A DNA stretch of 64,000 bases from Vibrio metschnikovii CIP 69.14 (GCF_000176155.1 NZ_ACZO01000006.1:248001-312000); one strand, 5' to 3'; shown: positions 1 through 9,002, counted from the stretch's first letter. Numbers and translations: made by a program. Notes: generated by a model not told the origin, from the letters alone.

Positions 1-2
1 AG

Positions 3-1559
3 GCTGCCAGCAAAGACGGAGTGGCGGCGATCATTGTCACCTTGATGCTGGTGTCACAAAGTTTAGCTTATGCGATTGTGGCTGGTTTACCTCCAGTTTA
101 TGGCCTATATGCCAGTATTTTACCGCTGGTGGCTTACACCCTGTTGGGGACCAGCAAAACGTTGGCTGTTGGGCCGGTTGCGGTGATTTCGTTAATGACG
201 GCAGAAGCGATTGCGCCTTTACATGATGTTGGGACACACGCTTATGTAACGGCTGCGGCGACGCTAGCGTTTTTATCTGGGCTGATGCTGTTAATCATGG
301 CGGTGTTTCGTTTAGGGTTTTTAACGACGTTTTTAAGTCATTCGGTACTGTCCGGTTTTATGACTGCCTCTGGCGTTGTGATTATTTGGGGGCAATTACC
401 TAAGTTACTGGGCTTACCAGTAGCCGATGGCTCGCTCAATGAAGTGTTGGCTGCTGTACACTATCCGACCTTATGGCTGGGGCTGGGGAGTTTAGTACTA
501 TTGGTGCTTGGCCGACGTTATTTCTCCTGCTTATTACAAAACCTTGGCTGCTCTGCATCGTGGGCGGGCCATATCACCAAATTACTGCCGGTGATGGTCA
601 TGGTCGCGAGCATATTGATCATTGATTACTTTCCACACCATACTCAAGGGGTGAGTGTGGTTGGTGCTATTCCGACGGGGTTACCAAGTTTCGTGATGCC
701 GGTGTTGGAAACCAACTTAATGGTTCAATTGTTGCCTGCAGCGCTGCTGATCAGCGTGGTCGGGTTTGTTGAGTCAGCGTCGGTTGGCCAAACGTTAGCG
801 GCGAAAAGACGTCAACGGATTGAACCAAATCAAGAGTTGATTGCTTTAGGTGGGGCGAATATTGCCTCTGCGATACAGGGCGGGTTTCCGGTTACGGGGG
901 GACTTTCTCGTTCAGTGGTTAACTATGATGCGGGAGCGGAAACACCATTGGCGGGCATGTTGACCGCGATAGGGATCGGCATCACGGTACTGTATTTCAC
1001 CCCATTGTTTAGCTATCTTCCTCACGCGGTTTTGGCGGCGATTATTATTGTTGCAGTATCGGCTTTGATTGATATTAAAACCATTTTTACTACGTGGCGC
1101 GCCGCAAAAAGCGATGGTGTGGTGATGTTAAGTACTATTGTTGGAGTGCTCTTTATCAATATTGAGTGGGGGATCATCATTGGCGTGCTGCTCTCATTAG
1201 TGATTTTTTTATGGCGAACCAGTCAGCCGCACATCGCGGTGGTGGGATTAATCGAAGGTAGTGAACATTTTCGTAATGTGCAGCGTTTTCAAGTTAAGCA
1301 AAGCAAAACGGTATTAACTTTACGCATCGATGAAAGCTTATATTTTGCCAATGCCCGTTATTTAGAAGATAAAATTCCAGAGTATTTAGGTAGCTACCCT
1401 GAAACTCAGCATTTGGTGTTGATGCTGTCTGGCGTCAATCGTATCGATAGCAGTGCCTTAGAAAGTTTACATTTAATCGCAGAGCGTGTTGCTCAATCGG
1501 GTATTACTATGCATTTGTCTGAGGTCAAAGGCCCCGTGATGGATGAAATACAACGCTAA
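3..1559 (+). CDS. SulP-family anion transporter, 5' end outside window, 3' end cut by a stop
   Basis: Inner-membrane transporter of the SulP/SLC26 family, which moves sulfate, bicarbonate or related anions; the substrate cannot be read from sequence. The reading frame is open to the left window edge, and family-like sequence (AASKDG before VAAIIV) precedes the GTG at 21, so the true start lies upstream. Visible are the SulP signature near the start (QSLAYAIVAGLPPVYGLY), the GTSKTLAVGPVAV segment, about ten hydrophobic helices, and a C-terminal cytoplasmic STAS domain from about residue 425 (LVLMLSGVNRIDSSALESL). The frame stops at TAA 1557-1559 inside the STAS domain, although recognisable STAS sequence continues in the same frame to 1661. 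The encoded protein therefore lacks its last STAS strand and helix. Whether it works is unknown. Confidence 0.88.
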   Translation, partial: AASKDGVAAIIVTLMLVSQSLAYAIVAGLPPVYGLYASILPLVAYTLLGTSKTLAVGPVAVISLMTAEAIAPLHDVGTHAYVTAAATLAFLSGLMLLIMAVFRLGFLTTFLSHSVLSGFMTASGVVIIWGQLPKLLGLPVADGSLNEVLAAVHYPTLWLGLGSLVLLVLGRRYFSCLLQNLGCSASWAGHITKLLPVMVMVASILIIDYFPHHTQGVSVVGAIPTGLPSFVMPVLETNLMVQLLPAALLISVVGFVESASVGQTLAAKRRQRIEPNQELIALGGANIASAIQGGFPVTGGLSRSVVNYDAGAETPLAGMLTAIGIGITVLYFTPLFSYLPHAVLAAIIIVAVSALIDIKTIFTTWRAAKSDGVVMLSTIVGVLFINIEWGIIIGVLLSLVIFLWRTSQPHIAVVGLIEGSEHFRNVQRFQVKQSKTVLTLRIDESLYFANARYLEDKIPEYLGSYPETQHLVLMLSGVNRIDSSALESLHLIAERVAQSGITMHLSEVKGPVMDEIQR

Positions 1560-1661
1560 ACGTTTTTAGAGCATTTCACAGGGCAAATTTTTATCAGCCA
1601 ATTTCAAGCTTTTAGCTACTTAACTCAAGCCGAGCATCCCGATGAGGACTGGCGAATCTAA
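1560..1661 (+). pseudogene. Severed C-terminal tail of the SulP STAS domain
   Basis: Reading on in the SulP frame past the TAA at 1557-1559 gives 33 further codons and then a TAA at 1659-1661. The translation begins TFLEHFTGQIFISQFQAF, which resembles the usual SulP ending (LLEHLTG-x-VFLSQYEAF). One sense codon has apparently become TAA; no frameshift is needed. A ribosome could restore the full STAS domain only by readthrough. A sequencing error is the main alternative. Confidence 0.7.
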
Positions 1662-1718
1662 CGCTACACCATGGGAAGACTTCTGTGATTAATCTCTCAT
1701 ATCTATCATTTGTGTGAT

Positions 1719-1731
1719 AAACCTGTATAAT
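1719..1731 (+). promoter_or_regulatory. Possible extended -10 promoter before ybiT
   Basis: TG-TATAAT (1724-1731) is a near-consensus extended -10 element about 150 bases before the ybiT start. No good -35 is seen. The rest of 1662-1879 holds only small imperfect hairpins, for example around 1821-1843. Confidence 0.3.
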
Positions 1732-1879
1732 TCGCCGCCTATCTATACCCTGATGATGTTCACCGATGGCTAGTCCGATGTCGGGGCATCATTACGGTAT
1801 CAATACCTATTAATTGGTGTGTGACCGTTATCGGTTGTCACCCAGCGGCTCGTTCATATTCATACCTAGGAAGACTTCT

Positions 1880-3484
1880 TTGATCTCTACTGCCAACATC
1901 ACCATGCAATTTGGTGCAGAACCCTTATTTGAAAACATTTCTGCTAAATTCGGCAACGGTAACCGCTATGGGTTAATCGGTGCGAATGGATGTGGTAAGT
2001 CGACATTCATGAAGATCCTCAGTGGTGCGCTGACACCAAGCTCTGGTAACGTTTCGATGACGCCTGGTTTGAAGCTCGGCGTGTTGAGTCAAGATCAATT
2101 TGCCTTTGAGCAATTTAGCGTGATTGATACCGTGATCATGGGCGATCGTAAGCTGTGGGAAATTAAACAAGAACGTGAACGAATTTACGCATTACCTGAA
2201 ATGAGTGAAGCCGATGGCATGGCAGTCGCTGAGCTAGAAAGCGAATTTGCCGAGATGGATGGTTATACTGCGGAAAGTCGCGCGGGAGATATTCTACTGC
2301 AAGCAGGTATTGAAGAATCGTTGCATTTTGGTTTGATGCAGCAAGTCGCTCCTGGTTGGAAACTGCGTGTCTTATTAGCGCAAGCTCTGTTTGCTAACCC
2401 GGATATTTTATTGCTTGATGAGCCGACCAACAACTTGGACATTCATACCATTAACTGGTTAGCAGAAGAGTTGAAGCAGCGTAAATGTACCATGATCATC
2501 ATCTCTCACGATCGCCACTTCTTAAATGCCGTCTGTACCCATATGGCTGATATTGATTATGGTGAGCTGCGGATTTATCCGGGTAATTATGATTATTTCT
2601 TAGAGGCATCAAGCTTGATTCGTGAGCAACTGCTAGCGGGGAATGCCAAAAAAACCGCTGAGCTGAACGAGTTACAAGATTTCGTCAACCGTTTTGGTGC
2701 CAACGCTTCAAAAGCTAAGCAAGCCAGTTCACGTGCCAAGAAAATGGATAAAATTAAGCTTGATGAAGTGAAATCAAGTAGCCGAGTAAGTCCACATATT
2801 ACCTTTGGTGAAGGGAAAAAACTACATCGCCAAGCCCTTGAGCTACAAGAGTTAGCGCATGCCTTCGATGAAGGGCCATTATTTGAAAAAGGTAACTTGT
2901 TGCTAGAAGCGGGAACTCGATTGGCGGTAATTGGTGAAAATGGTGTCGGTAAAAGTACTTTATTGCGCTGTTTAGTCGGTGAATTGGCTCAAACGCAAGG
3001 CGTAGTCAAATGGTCAGAAAATGCCTCCATCGGTTATTGTCCTCAAGACAATACCGCCGATTTTGATAACGATTTAACCGTCTTTGAGTGGATTTCACAA
3101 TGGCGCACCGCAAAGCATGATGATCTGATTGTACGTGGTATTTTGGGGCGTCTGCTGTTTAGTGCCGATGATGCCAACAAAAAAGCCAAAAGCTGCTCCG
3201 GTGGAGAAAAAAACCGCTTAATGTTTGGTAAATTGATGATGTTAGACGTCAACGTTTTAGTCATGGATGAACCAACCAACCACATGGATATGGAAGCGAT
3301 TGAAGCGCTAAACACGGCGCTAAAAGGTTATAAAGGTACCTTGATTTTTGTTAGTCATGACCGAGAGTTCGTATCTTCTTTGGCGACGTCGATTATTGAA
3401 ATTAAAGATCAGCGCCTGCAAGTCTTTCAAGGCACTTATAACGAGTATCTTGCCCATCAAGAAAAACTACTCAGCGCCGCTTAG
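1880..3484 (+). CDS. ybiT: ABC-F ATPase YbiT
   Basis: Soluble ABC-F protein of the EttA/Uup/YbiT type, which binds the ribosome and adjusts translation rather than transporting anything. It has two ATP-binding cassettes in one chain and no membrane segment. The first has Walker [10 protein letters not shown] (about residues 34-42) and Walker [12 protein letters not shown]. An Arg/Lys-rich linker follows (around [16 protein letters not shown]). The second has GENGVGKST, signature SGGEKN and Walker [14 protein letters not shown] place the start at TTG 1880, giving [12 protein letters not shown] and 534 residues (E. coli YbiT is 530). AGGAAG lies six bases before it, and the 22 upstream in-frame codons from GTG 1814 have no family resemblance. 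It is convergent with the HD-GYP gene. Confidence 0.93.
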   Translation: MISTANITMQFGAEPLFENISAKFGNGNRYGLIGANGCGKSTFMKILSGALTPSSGNVSMTPGLKLGVLSQDQFAFEQFSVIDTVIMGDRKLWEIKQERERIYALPEMSEADGMAVAELESEFAEMDGYTAESRAGDILLQAGIEESLHFGLMQQVAPGWKLRVLLAQALFANPDILLLDEPTNNLDIHTINWLAEELKQRKCTMIIISHDRHFLNAVCTHMADIDYGELRIYPGNYDYFLEASSLIREQLLAGNAKKTAELNELQDFVNRFGANASKAKQASSRAKKMDKIKLDEVKSSSRVSPHITFGEGKKLHRQALELQELAHAFDEGPLFEKGNLLLEAGTRLAVIGENGVGKSTLLRCLVGELAQTQGVVKWSENASIGYCPQDNTADFDNDLTVFEWISQWRTAKHDDLIVRGILGRLLFSADDANKKAKSCSGGEKNRLMFGKLMMLDVNVLVMDEPTNHMDMEAIEALNTALKGYKGTLIFVSHDREFVSSLATSIIEIKDQRLQVFQGTYNEYLAHQEKLLSAA

Positions 3485-3499
3485 GTTTGTTATACCGAT

Positions 3500-3526
3500 C
3501 GCCACGATGGTTAGATAATCGTGGCG
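3500..3526. terminator. Stem-loop between convergent ybiT and HD-GYP genes
   Basis: Perfect 9-bp stem (CGCCACGAT / ATCGTGGCG) with a 9-base loop lies between the two converging stop codons. The T tract is weak on both strands, so it may act as a modest bidirectional terminator. Confidence 0.45.
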
Positions 3527-3545
3527 GTTCATCTTTATAGTCTTA

Positions 3546-4946
3546 TTAAAGATCGATTGATTGCCACTCAGGCAGTTTTTTAATCGCGATGGTTAATGCA
3601 TTAAAGCAATCCACATCAATCGCGGTGTGTAGGTTGTCTTGCATTATTGCTAGTGCCTGAGGGATAGGAATCGCACCGCGATATGGCCTTTCAGCGGTAA
3701 TCGCATCGAAGATGTCAGCGGTAGTGATGATCCGAGTCATTAGTGAAATCTCTTCGCCTGCTAATTGTCGCGGATAACCGGTCCCATCGAGTTTCTCGTG
3801 ATGAGCGGCTGAAATGGTTGCCAAAGAGCGGAAAGCTGAAATGTTGATTAAGATTTGTTCAGTAAGTGAGGCGTGAGCTTTAACGGCTTCCCATTCTTGA
3901 TCGTTGAGCTTATCGGGTTTATCCAAAATGGTATTACTGACCCCAAGTTTACCCAAGTCATGCAGCAAAGCCGCGCGTTTTAGCCAACGACGTTGGAGCG
4001 GGTCAATACCTAGCTGTTCGGCGATCAAATCAGCATATATCGCTACGCGTTGGCTGTGATCGGCGGTATAGGGACTTTTCGCGTCGACAATTTTGCCAAA
4101 GGCACTAACAATATCATCGAAATAATCATCATCGAGATAAATATTCGCTTGAGCCGGAGCCATTGCCATTATACGTTGGCGTATATCTTGCGCTTTGAGC
4201 CCATCAACAAACGATTCAGTTTTAGCAATAGAGACCAGAGTATCCACTAACGCTGGGTCAAACCATTGACCACTGCGTGATTGCACTTCTTGTAAAGCGG
4301 TTGAGAGATTGTGTTGATATTGAAATACGTCCACCACTTGAGAGAGTAGGGCGATACGAGAGTAAAGTGGAATTTGTTCTTGCTGCAATTGTTCGGGTCT
4401 GCCCTTGCCATCCCAATGTTCATCTAAACTGTGGATACCTAGCGCAACCGGTTCAGATAAGCGCAGCTCACGAGCAATGTCAGCGCCTCGCGTGCAGCGA
4501 GTTTGAATTAATTCTTGTGCGTAATCACCGCCATTTTTCAATATATCCAGCGTTGTGCTGATCCTTTCTATCCAACTTTGCCCAGCACCTGCATGTTTGA
4601 TGACAAAGTTTATCGCGCTGGATAAGCTGGTGCCGATGGTTTTGTAATTACGTTTAAATGTACGATCATCGGTCATGTATAACTCACAAATTCGCGCCGC
4701 GTTACTACTACAGCCCGCATCTTTGAGTAATAAGGTAAAAAACAGATCGTGGTGTTGTGTCTCATCTAGGCCAATCGCTTGGCCAATGTGCATGCCAATC
4801 CAGCAGCAACGAATACAATGCTCTGGCGGTTGCCCTTCCGTCATATCGAGTGCGGCAGTTAAGGCTAACATCAGTTCAGAGAGCGGCATGAGGGGCTTAG
4901 AATAAGGTTGCGGTATGTGGTTTTCTAATATCGAATTTTCATGCAT
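3546..4946 (-). CDS. Tandem HD / HD-GYP cyclic-di-GMP phosphodiesterase-like protein
   Basis: Predicted cytoplasmic c-di-GMP phosphodiesterase of 466 residues. The C-terminal half (about residues 275-450) holds an intact HD-GYP domain: DHSQRVA, HDLGK, KAHASLTEQIL, HHEKLDGTGYP, TTADIFDAITAERPY. The metal-binding His/Asp residues and the GYP triad are all present. The N-terminal half looks like a worn second copy: the HD pair is replaced (LLKDAG) and the GYP-equivalent reads DEHWDGKGRP, followed by a family-like SRIALLSQVVDVF. That copy is probably non-catalytic and may be structural or sensory. There is no membrane segment or receiver domain. The gene stands alone, convergent with ybiT. Activity is inferred from residues only. 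Confidence 0.88.
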   Translation of the reverse strand: MHENSILENHIPQPYSKPLMPLSELMLALTAALDMTEGQPPEHCIRCCWIGMHIGQAIGLDETQHHDLFFTLLLKDAGCSSNAARICELYMTDDRTFKRNYKTIGTSLSSAINFVIKHAGAGQSWIERISTTLDILKNGGDYAQELIQTRCTRGADIARELRLSEPVALGIHSLDEHWDGKGRPEQLQQEQIPLYSRIALLSQVVDVFQYQHNLSTALQEVQSRSGQWFDPALVDTLVSIAKTESFVDGLKAQDIRQRIMAMAPAQANIYLDDDYFDDIVSAFGKIVDAKSPYTADHSQRVAIYADLIAEQLGIDPLQRRWLKRAALLHDLGKLGVSNTILDKPDKLNDQEWEAVKAHASLTEQILINISAFRSLATISAAHHEKLDGTGYPRQLAGEEISLMTRIITTADIFDAITAERPYRGAIPIPQALAIMQDNLHTAIDVDCFNALTIAIKKLPEWQSIDL

Positions 4947-5083
4947 TAAGGACGGCTCTCAATAGCTTGTTACGGATATCCTTAGCTTAGTCGATTGTCG
5001 AGCGGATAGGCGAGAAATCAGCGAGTATCGATAAATCGCACCGCATTAATTTATGCCGTGCGATGTTGATGATTACCCTAAGA

Positions 5084-5698
5084 CTAAGCGTATTGCGCTT
5101 CGAGTTGATTGGCTTTTTGATAAGCGGGGTGTGTGGCCAACTGACGCAAATAACGCGCAATATTTGGATAGTGTTCGATGACACCATCTTTGACCAAGAT
5201 CTCTGCAATAAATGACATCATGATATCAGCCCCTGTGAGTTGCTCGGCGACCAAATAGGTTTTATCGACTAAAGATTGGTCAAAATAGCGCATTACTTGC
5301 GCTGCTTCGTGATCAGCATAGCCTTTTAAAAAGTTGGTTTGACAACCATCTTTTGCGACAAACATCTGTAATAATAACGGTAAAATTGCAGAACTTTCAG
5401 CAAAGTGCAGCCATTGTTGATAGTGAACGTAATCAACACTGCCACGTTGCGGAGCAAATTGTCGGCCGTATTTGTCAATTAAATAATCGGTGATCGCCCC
5501 CGATTCAGTAACGATCAGTCCATCATCTTCAAGGACAGGTGATTTACCGAGAGGGTGTACGGTTTTTAGTTCGGGCGGTGCGAGAAACGTCGCTTTATCC
5601 CGTTGATAAGCGACAATTTGATAGTCGAGGCCCAATTCTTCCAGTAACCAGATAATCCGCTTTGAGCGTGATTGATTAAGATGATGCAGGATGATCAT
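5084..5698 (-). CDS. Glutathione S-transferase family protein
   Basis: Cytosolic GST of 204 residues with the usual two-domain layout: a thioredoxin-like N-terminal domain (MIILHHLNQSRSKRIIWLLE at the start; the glutathione-binding cis-Pro segment GKSPVLEDDG and TESGAI at about residues 50-70) and an all-helical C-terminal domain. It probably conjugates glutathione to electrophiles. The start lies 12 bases after the stop of the curA-like gene, so the two form an operon behind a TetR-type operator at 6771-6787. Operon partner and regulator point to detoxification of reactive electrophiles. The substrate is unknown. Confidence 0.9.
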   Translation of the reverse strand: MIILHHLNQSRSKRIIWLLEELGLDYQIVAYQRDKATFLAPPELKTVHPLGKSPVLEDDGLIVTESGAITDYLIDKYGRQFAPQRGSVDYVHYQQWLHFAESSAILPLLLQMFVAKDGCQTNFLKGYADHEAAQVMRYFDQSLVDKTYLVAEQLTGADIMMSFIAEILVKDGVIEHYPNIARYLRQLATHPAYQKANQLEAQYA

Positions 5699-5710
5699 GA
5701 TTTTTTCCTT

Positions 5711-6748
5711 TTAGATTGAAAGTGGTTGATTGACTTCAATCACCACTTTGCCAAAGTTTTTACCTTCCAGTAAACCGATAAAGGTTTGTGGTGCATTGTC
5801 TAAACCGGAGATGACTTGCTCGCGGTAGTGGATTTTTCCTTGGCTAAGCCATTGACTCATTTCGCGGGCAAATTCGCTATAACGATCGCCGTAATCATCA
5901 AAGATGATAAAGCCTTGCATACGAATGCGCTTAGTGAGTAGAGTGCCCATCAGTAGTGGTAAGCGGTCGGGGCCAGTAGGTAGCGCGGTCGCGTTATATT
6001 GGGAAACTAAACCACAAACAGGAACGCGAGCTGAAGTATTCAGCAGCGGTAATACCGCATCAAAGACTTTGCCGCCAACATTCTCATAGTAAACATCGAT
6101 GCCTTGTGGGCAGGCTTGGGCGAGTTGCTGAGCAAAATCATCCGCTTTGTGATCAAGACACTCATCAAATCCCAGTACTTGTTTGGCATAACGGCATTTT
6201 TCTTCTCCGCCTGCAATACCGACTACGCGACAACCTTTGATTTTGCCAATCTGGCCGACGGTTGCGCCAACAGGGCCAGTTGCTGCGGCGACAACCAAGG
6301 TTTCCCCTGCTTTAGGCTGACCAATATCCAGTAGTCCCATGTAAGCGGTAAAACCGGGCATCCCCATCACGCCTAATGCATAGGAAGGGGTTATCGGATC
6401 TCGCCCCAGTTTCAATATGCCTTCACCATTGGAGATGGCGTAATCTTGCCAACCAGTATAAGCAAGCACCCACTCACCAACAGTAAAGTCTGGGTGATGC
6501 GAGGTTTCAACTTGGCATACAGTGCCGCCGACCATCACATCATCAATCGCAACAGGTTCAGCATAGGATTTAGCATCGCTCATGCGTCCACGCATATAAG
6601 GGTCGAGAGAAAGGTAAATGGTGCGCAGTAATACTTCACCTTGCGCAGGAGTTGGTTTGGCCACGTGTTGTAAACGAAAGTTACTGTCAGTCGGGGCACC
6701 ATGTGGCCGAGAAGCCAGTACGATTTGGCGGTTGATCGTTTGAGTCAT
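5711..6748 (-). CDS. curA: NADPH-dependent medium-chain reductase, CurA/YncB-like
   Basis: Zinc-free medium-chain dehydrogenase/reductase of 345 residues, strongly like E. coli CurA (YncB), an NADPH-dependent reductase of alpha,beta-unsaturated ketones. Seen: the family start (VLASRPHGAPT), YLSLDPYMRGRMSD at about 47-60, the Rossmann nucleotide-binding stretch AAATGPVGATVGQIGK at about 154-170, YYENVGGKVFDAVLP, and the C-terminal ENAPQTF-like segment (LDNAPQTFIGLLEGKNFGKVV). It is the first gene of a two-gene operon with the GST. The palindrome TTAGACCAGTCGTCTAA sits 23 bases upstream of the start and matches one beside the neighbouring tetR gene, so repression by that TetR protein is likely. 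The physiological substrate is inferred only from the family. Confidence 0.92.
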   Translation of the reverse strand: MTQTINRQIVLASRPHGAPTDSNFRLQHVAKPTPAQGEVLLRTIYLSLDPYMRGRMSDAKSYAEPVAIDDVMVGGTVCQVETSHHPDFTVGEWVLAYTGWQDYAISNGEGILKLGRDPITPSYALGVMGMPGFTAYMGLLDIGQPKAGETLVVAAATGPVGATVGQIGKIKGCRVVGIAGGEEKCRYAKQVLGFDECLDHKADDFAQQLAQACPQGIDVYYENVGGKVFDAVLPLLNTSARVPVCGLVSQYNATALPTGPDRLPLLMGTLLTKRIRMQGFIIFDDYGDRYSEFAREMSQWLSQGKIHYREQVISGLDNAPQTFIGLLEGKNFGKVVIEVNQPLSI

Positions 6749-6770
6749 ACATCAAATTCCAGTTATTAAA

Positions 6771-6787
6771 TTAGACCAGTCGTCTAA
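6771..6787. promoter_or_regulatory. TetR-type operator of the curA-gst operon
   Basis: TTAGACCAGTCGTCTAA has perfect 6-bp arms (TTAGAC/GTCTAA) around a 5-base centre. The same 15-base core occurs at 7465-7479 next to the tetR gene. The core resembles the TAGACC-N4-GGTCTA site of E. coli NemR. The position just upstream of the curA start fits repression. Confidence 0.78.
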
Positions 6788-6847
6788 TTTTCGTGGGTAA
6801 AAAACCGCTATCGAAATAGCGGTATTCTATATAGACAAGCCACTGGT

Positions 6848-7444
6848 TTAACTTACGGGTTTGCCTTGTAATATTTGCTCGGTGGTGATAAGTGCTTGAG
6901 CAAGCCCTTGATTATCTTGACGAAGTTTACTCAGCAGGCTCGCGCCAATCCACAAATTATATAACAGCTCAGCGGTTAGCTGGCTGTGCTGAACGTAAAT
7001 TGAGCCTTCATTGACCCCTTGCTCAATACATTGAGCAATCGCATGGATAATGGCATTCGCCCCATTCAATAGTGCGATGCGCATCGCATCAGAAAGATCA
7101 GCGACTTCAGCACTTAACTTCACCACTAAACAACGCTGCGCATGGCACTGACCTTCACTTTGCTCATGCCAGTATTGCCAATAGCGCATTAATCGCTGGT
7201 AAGCGGTGCCGTGTTGGTCGGCAAATAGGTCATGAATTCGCTGTGAGTAATCAGCAAAGTAATCATTGATTAATGCCTCGCCAAATTGCTCTTTCGATTT
7301 AAAGTAATGATAAAACGAGCCTTTTGGTACGTCAGCGGTTTTTAACAATTCAGATAGGCCAACATTGGTAAAGCCTTTACTCACCACCAGTTGGTAGCCG
7401 ACATCTAAAATATGTTGACGAGTATCATTGGTTTTCATGTTCAT
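6848..7444 (-). CDS. TetR-family repressor, NemR-like
   Basis: DNA-binding repressor of 198 residues. The N-terminal TetR helix-turn-helix is clear (ILDVGYQLVVSKGF, then LLKTADVPKGSFYHYFKSKE at about 33-52) and closely follows E. coli NemR, a sensor of electrophiles and reactive chlorine. A Cys in RCLVVKLSAEV (about residue 105) sits where NemR has its redox-active Cys. ATG 7438 (MKTND) is an alternative start; no strong ribosome site separates them. It probably represses itself and the curA-gst operon through the two matching operators. The ligand is inferred from resemblance. Confidence 0.88.
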   Translation of the reverse strand: MNMKTNDTRQHILDVGYQLVVSKGFTNVGLSELLKTADVPKGSFYHYFKSKEQFGEALINDYFADYSQRIHDLFADQHGTAYQRLMRYWQYWHEQSEGQCHAQRCLVVKLSAEVADLSDAMRIALLNGANAIIHAIAQCIEQGVNEGSIYVQHSQLTAELLYNLWIGASLLSKLRQDNQGLAQALITTEQILQGKPVS

Positions 7445-7458
7445 GACGACACTATAAA

Positions 7459-7485
7459 AATAACTAGACCAGTCGTCTAGTTATT
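7459..7485. promoter_or_regulatory. TetR operator upstream of tetR, overlapping the yajD 3' end
   Basis: A perfect 11-bp inverted repeat (AATAACTAGAC / GTCTAGTTATT, 5-base centre) contains the same TAGACCAGTCGTCTA core as 6772-6786. It overlaps the stop codon of yajD (7481-7483) and lies 14 bases before the tetR start. Read on the minus strand, the stem is followed by a T-rich run, so it could also end yajD transcription. Confidence 0.75.
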
Positions 7486-7825
7486 TTTTCATCATTTTAG
7501 CTAAATCGGCAAACGGGTTGTAAGTCGCGCTTTGGTGCTCATCAAGCTTAGCGGTTGACTCAACGCCGTAACGTTCATGTTCGAGATACTTTGAATGCTC
7601 ATGATCGTGACAATATAAGCATAGCAGCTCCCAATTGCTGCCATCTTCCGGATTATTGGTGTGATCATGATCTTTATGGTGCACGGTTAACTCGCGCAAG
7701 TTGGAGTACACAAATTCCCGAGCACATTTACCACATACCCATGGGTAAAGTTTGAGCGCTTTTTCTCGGTAACCACTTTCTTTACGTGCGTAATTGGCAC
7801 TCGAACCGTAAAAATCCGACGACAT
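7481..7825 (-). CDS. yajD: HNH nuclease-family protein YajD
   Basis: Small (114-residue) zinc-binding HNH protein, almost superimposable on E. coli YajD. Visible: the opening NYARKESGYREKALKLYPWV, CGKC at about 32-35, the HNH core VHHKDHDHTNNPEDGSNW, then CLYCHDHEHSKY, and the typical YNPFADL ending. The two CxxC pairs should bind zinc and the His/Asn residues could cut nucleic acid. The cellular role of the family is not established. The gene stands just upstream of tetR in the same orientation, and its last codon lies inside the tetR operator palindrome. Confidence 0.93.
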   Translation of the reverse strand: MSSDFYGSSANYARKESGYREKALKLYPWVCGKCAREFVYSNLRELTVHHKDHDHTNNPEDGSNWELLCLYCHDHEHSKYLEHERYGVESTAKLDEHQSATYNPFADLAKMMKK

Positions 7826-7960
7826 ATTGCATTCCTATCTTTAAATTTTCTTTGACGATATTAAAGACTAAAAGCCGCCGCAGAGCAAAGCTTGTATGAG
7901 GTTTTTGTCGGAGAGAAAGCGCTCAGGGCTAGGTTTTGCCTAATAGAGGGTGACTAACAG

Positions 7961-8917
7961 CTAAACTGTGATTGTCACCGCCACCAAAGCATGATCGGTA
8001 CTAAAACTATCATCAGCAAAACTTGGGTTAACTAAATGCTGATCCAAAACCGTATAGCCGCTGATATTGCCTTTAGGGGCTGTTGATAAGGGAGAAAAGT
8101 CGGCGGAAAGTAGAATGTAGTCGAGCACCGATCCCGTGGCCCCTGCATAATAAGTCGCTTGGCGCATTTGCCCGGTTGCTTCGCTATAGATATCCCAACT
8201 GTCGTAAAACACATAATCACTCAGAGGATCTTGCGTTTCTGGTTTACGATACAAAGCTTGAGACATCAAACCTTGAAACTCTTCATGATGCAAAGGCTTA
8301 TTAAAATCCCCCATTAGTACAAACGGGCGCTGAGTTTTTTGGCGAGTATGAATAATATATTGATGGGTTAAATTGACTTCAAAGCCACGCTGCACGGTAG
8401 ATAACCAACGGCCAAGAGTTTCTTGTTGCCATTCTTCCACCAGATTGTTCGGGGCTTGGGCGGCTTCCGTAGCGCGCTGAGATTTAAAGTGCACGACATA
8501 CACATCGATAGCCCCAAGTTTTGGGACTTCAATCGTCGCGTGCAGAGGAATACGATGAAAACTGAACGCTTGGTTTTGCTCAGGGAGAACAGCTTGTAAT
8601 GGGCTTACTTGGGTTAAAGGGTAACGAGAAGCCAGCGCGACCACTGGATGGCGATAAATGTAGTCATCTTCAATCATTGGACTATCGACACACACCACGT
8701 GCGGGTAACCCAGAGCATTCATTTGTTGGCGTAGCGCTGCAAAACTGAACACTTCTTGAAAACCAATCACATCCGCGTTCAACTGCTGGATTTTAGTTGC
8801 AAACCAAGCGTTTTTTTTCTGCCACTGTTCATTGGTGTATATATTATCAAATTGATAAAATGCGTTGGGCGGCTCTAAGTAGTTAAACAGGTTAATCGTG
8901 GCCAAGGTTATCGTCAT
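7961..8917 (-). CDS. Endonuclease/exonuclease/phosphatase-family protein
   Basis: Metal-dependent hydrolase of the EEP (DNase I/exonuclease III/sphingomyelinase) fold, 318 residues. Seen in order: N-terminal Asn (ATINLFNY), catalytic Glu in GFQEVF (about residue 53), YVVHFKS, GDFNKP (about residue 202), YILLS, and STDHALV near the C terminus. These are the usual metal and catalytic residues. No signal peptide is evident. The substrate could be nucleic acid, phosphoinositide-like phosphate or another phosphodiester; nothing nearby narrows it. The upstream side is occupied by the transposase element. Confidence 0.85.
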   Translation of the reverse strand: MTITLATINLFNYLEPPNAFYQFDNIYTNEQWQKKNAWFATKIQQLNADVIGFQEVFSFAALRQQMNALGYPHVVCVDSPMIEDDYIYRHPVVALASRYPLTQVSPLQAVLPEQNQAFSFHRIPLHATIEVPKLGAIDVYVVHFKSQRATEAAQAPNNLVEEWQQETLGRWLSTVQRGFEVNLTHQYIIHTRQKTQRPFVLMGDFNKPLHHEEFQGLMSQALYRKPETQDPLSDYVFYDSWDIYSEATGQMRQATYYAGATGSVLDYILLSADFSPLSTAPKGNISGYTVLDQHLVNPSFADDSFSTDHALVAVTITV

Positions 8918-8957
8918 AAGTATTCTCGTCAGTCGCGTTTAAATTGATCTTATACCT

Positions 8958-9002
8958 CCTTTAAAAGGACATATGAATCCTTTAAAAGAATCCTTTAAAA
9001 GG
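8958..9002. repeat. Three short near-palindromic repeats (CCTTTAAAAG)
   Basis: CCTTTAAAAG(G) occurs at 8958-8968, 8979-8988 and 8992-9002, and a fourth time at 9172-9182. The unit is nearly self-complementary and marks the outer left edge of the transposase element. Confidence 0.75.
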
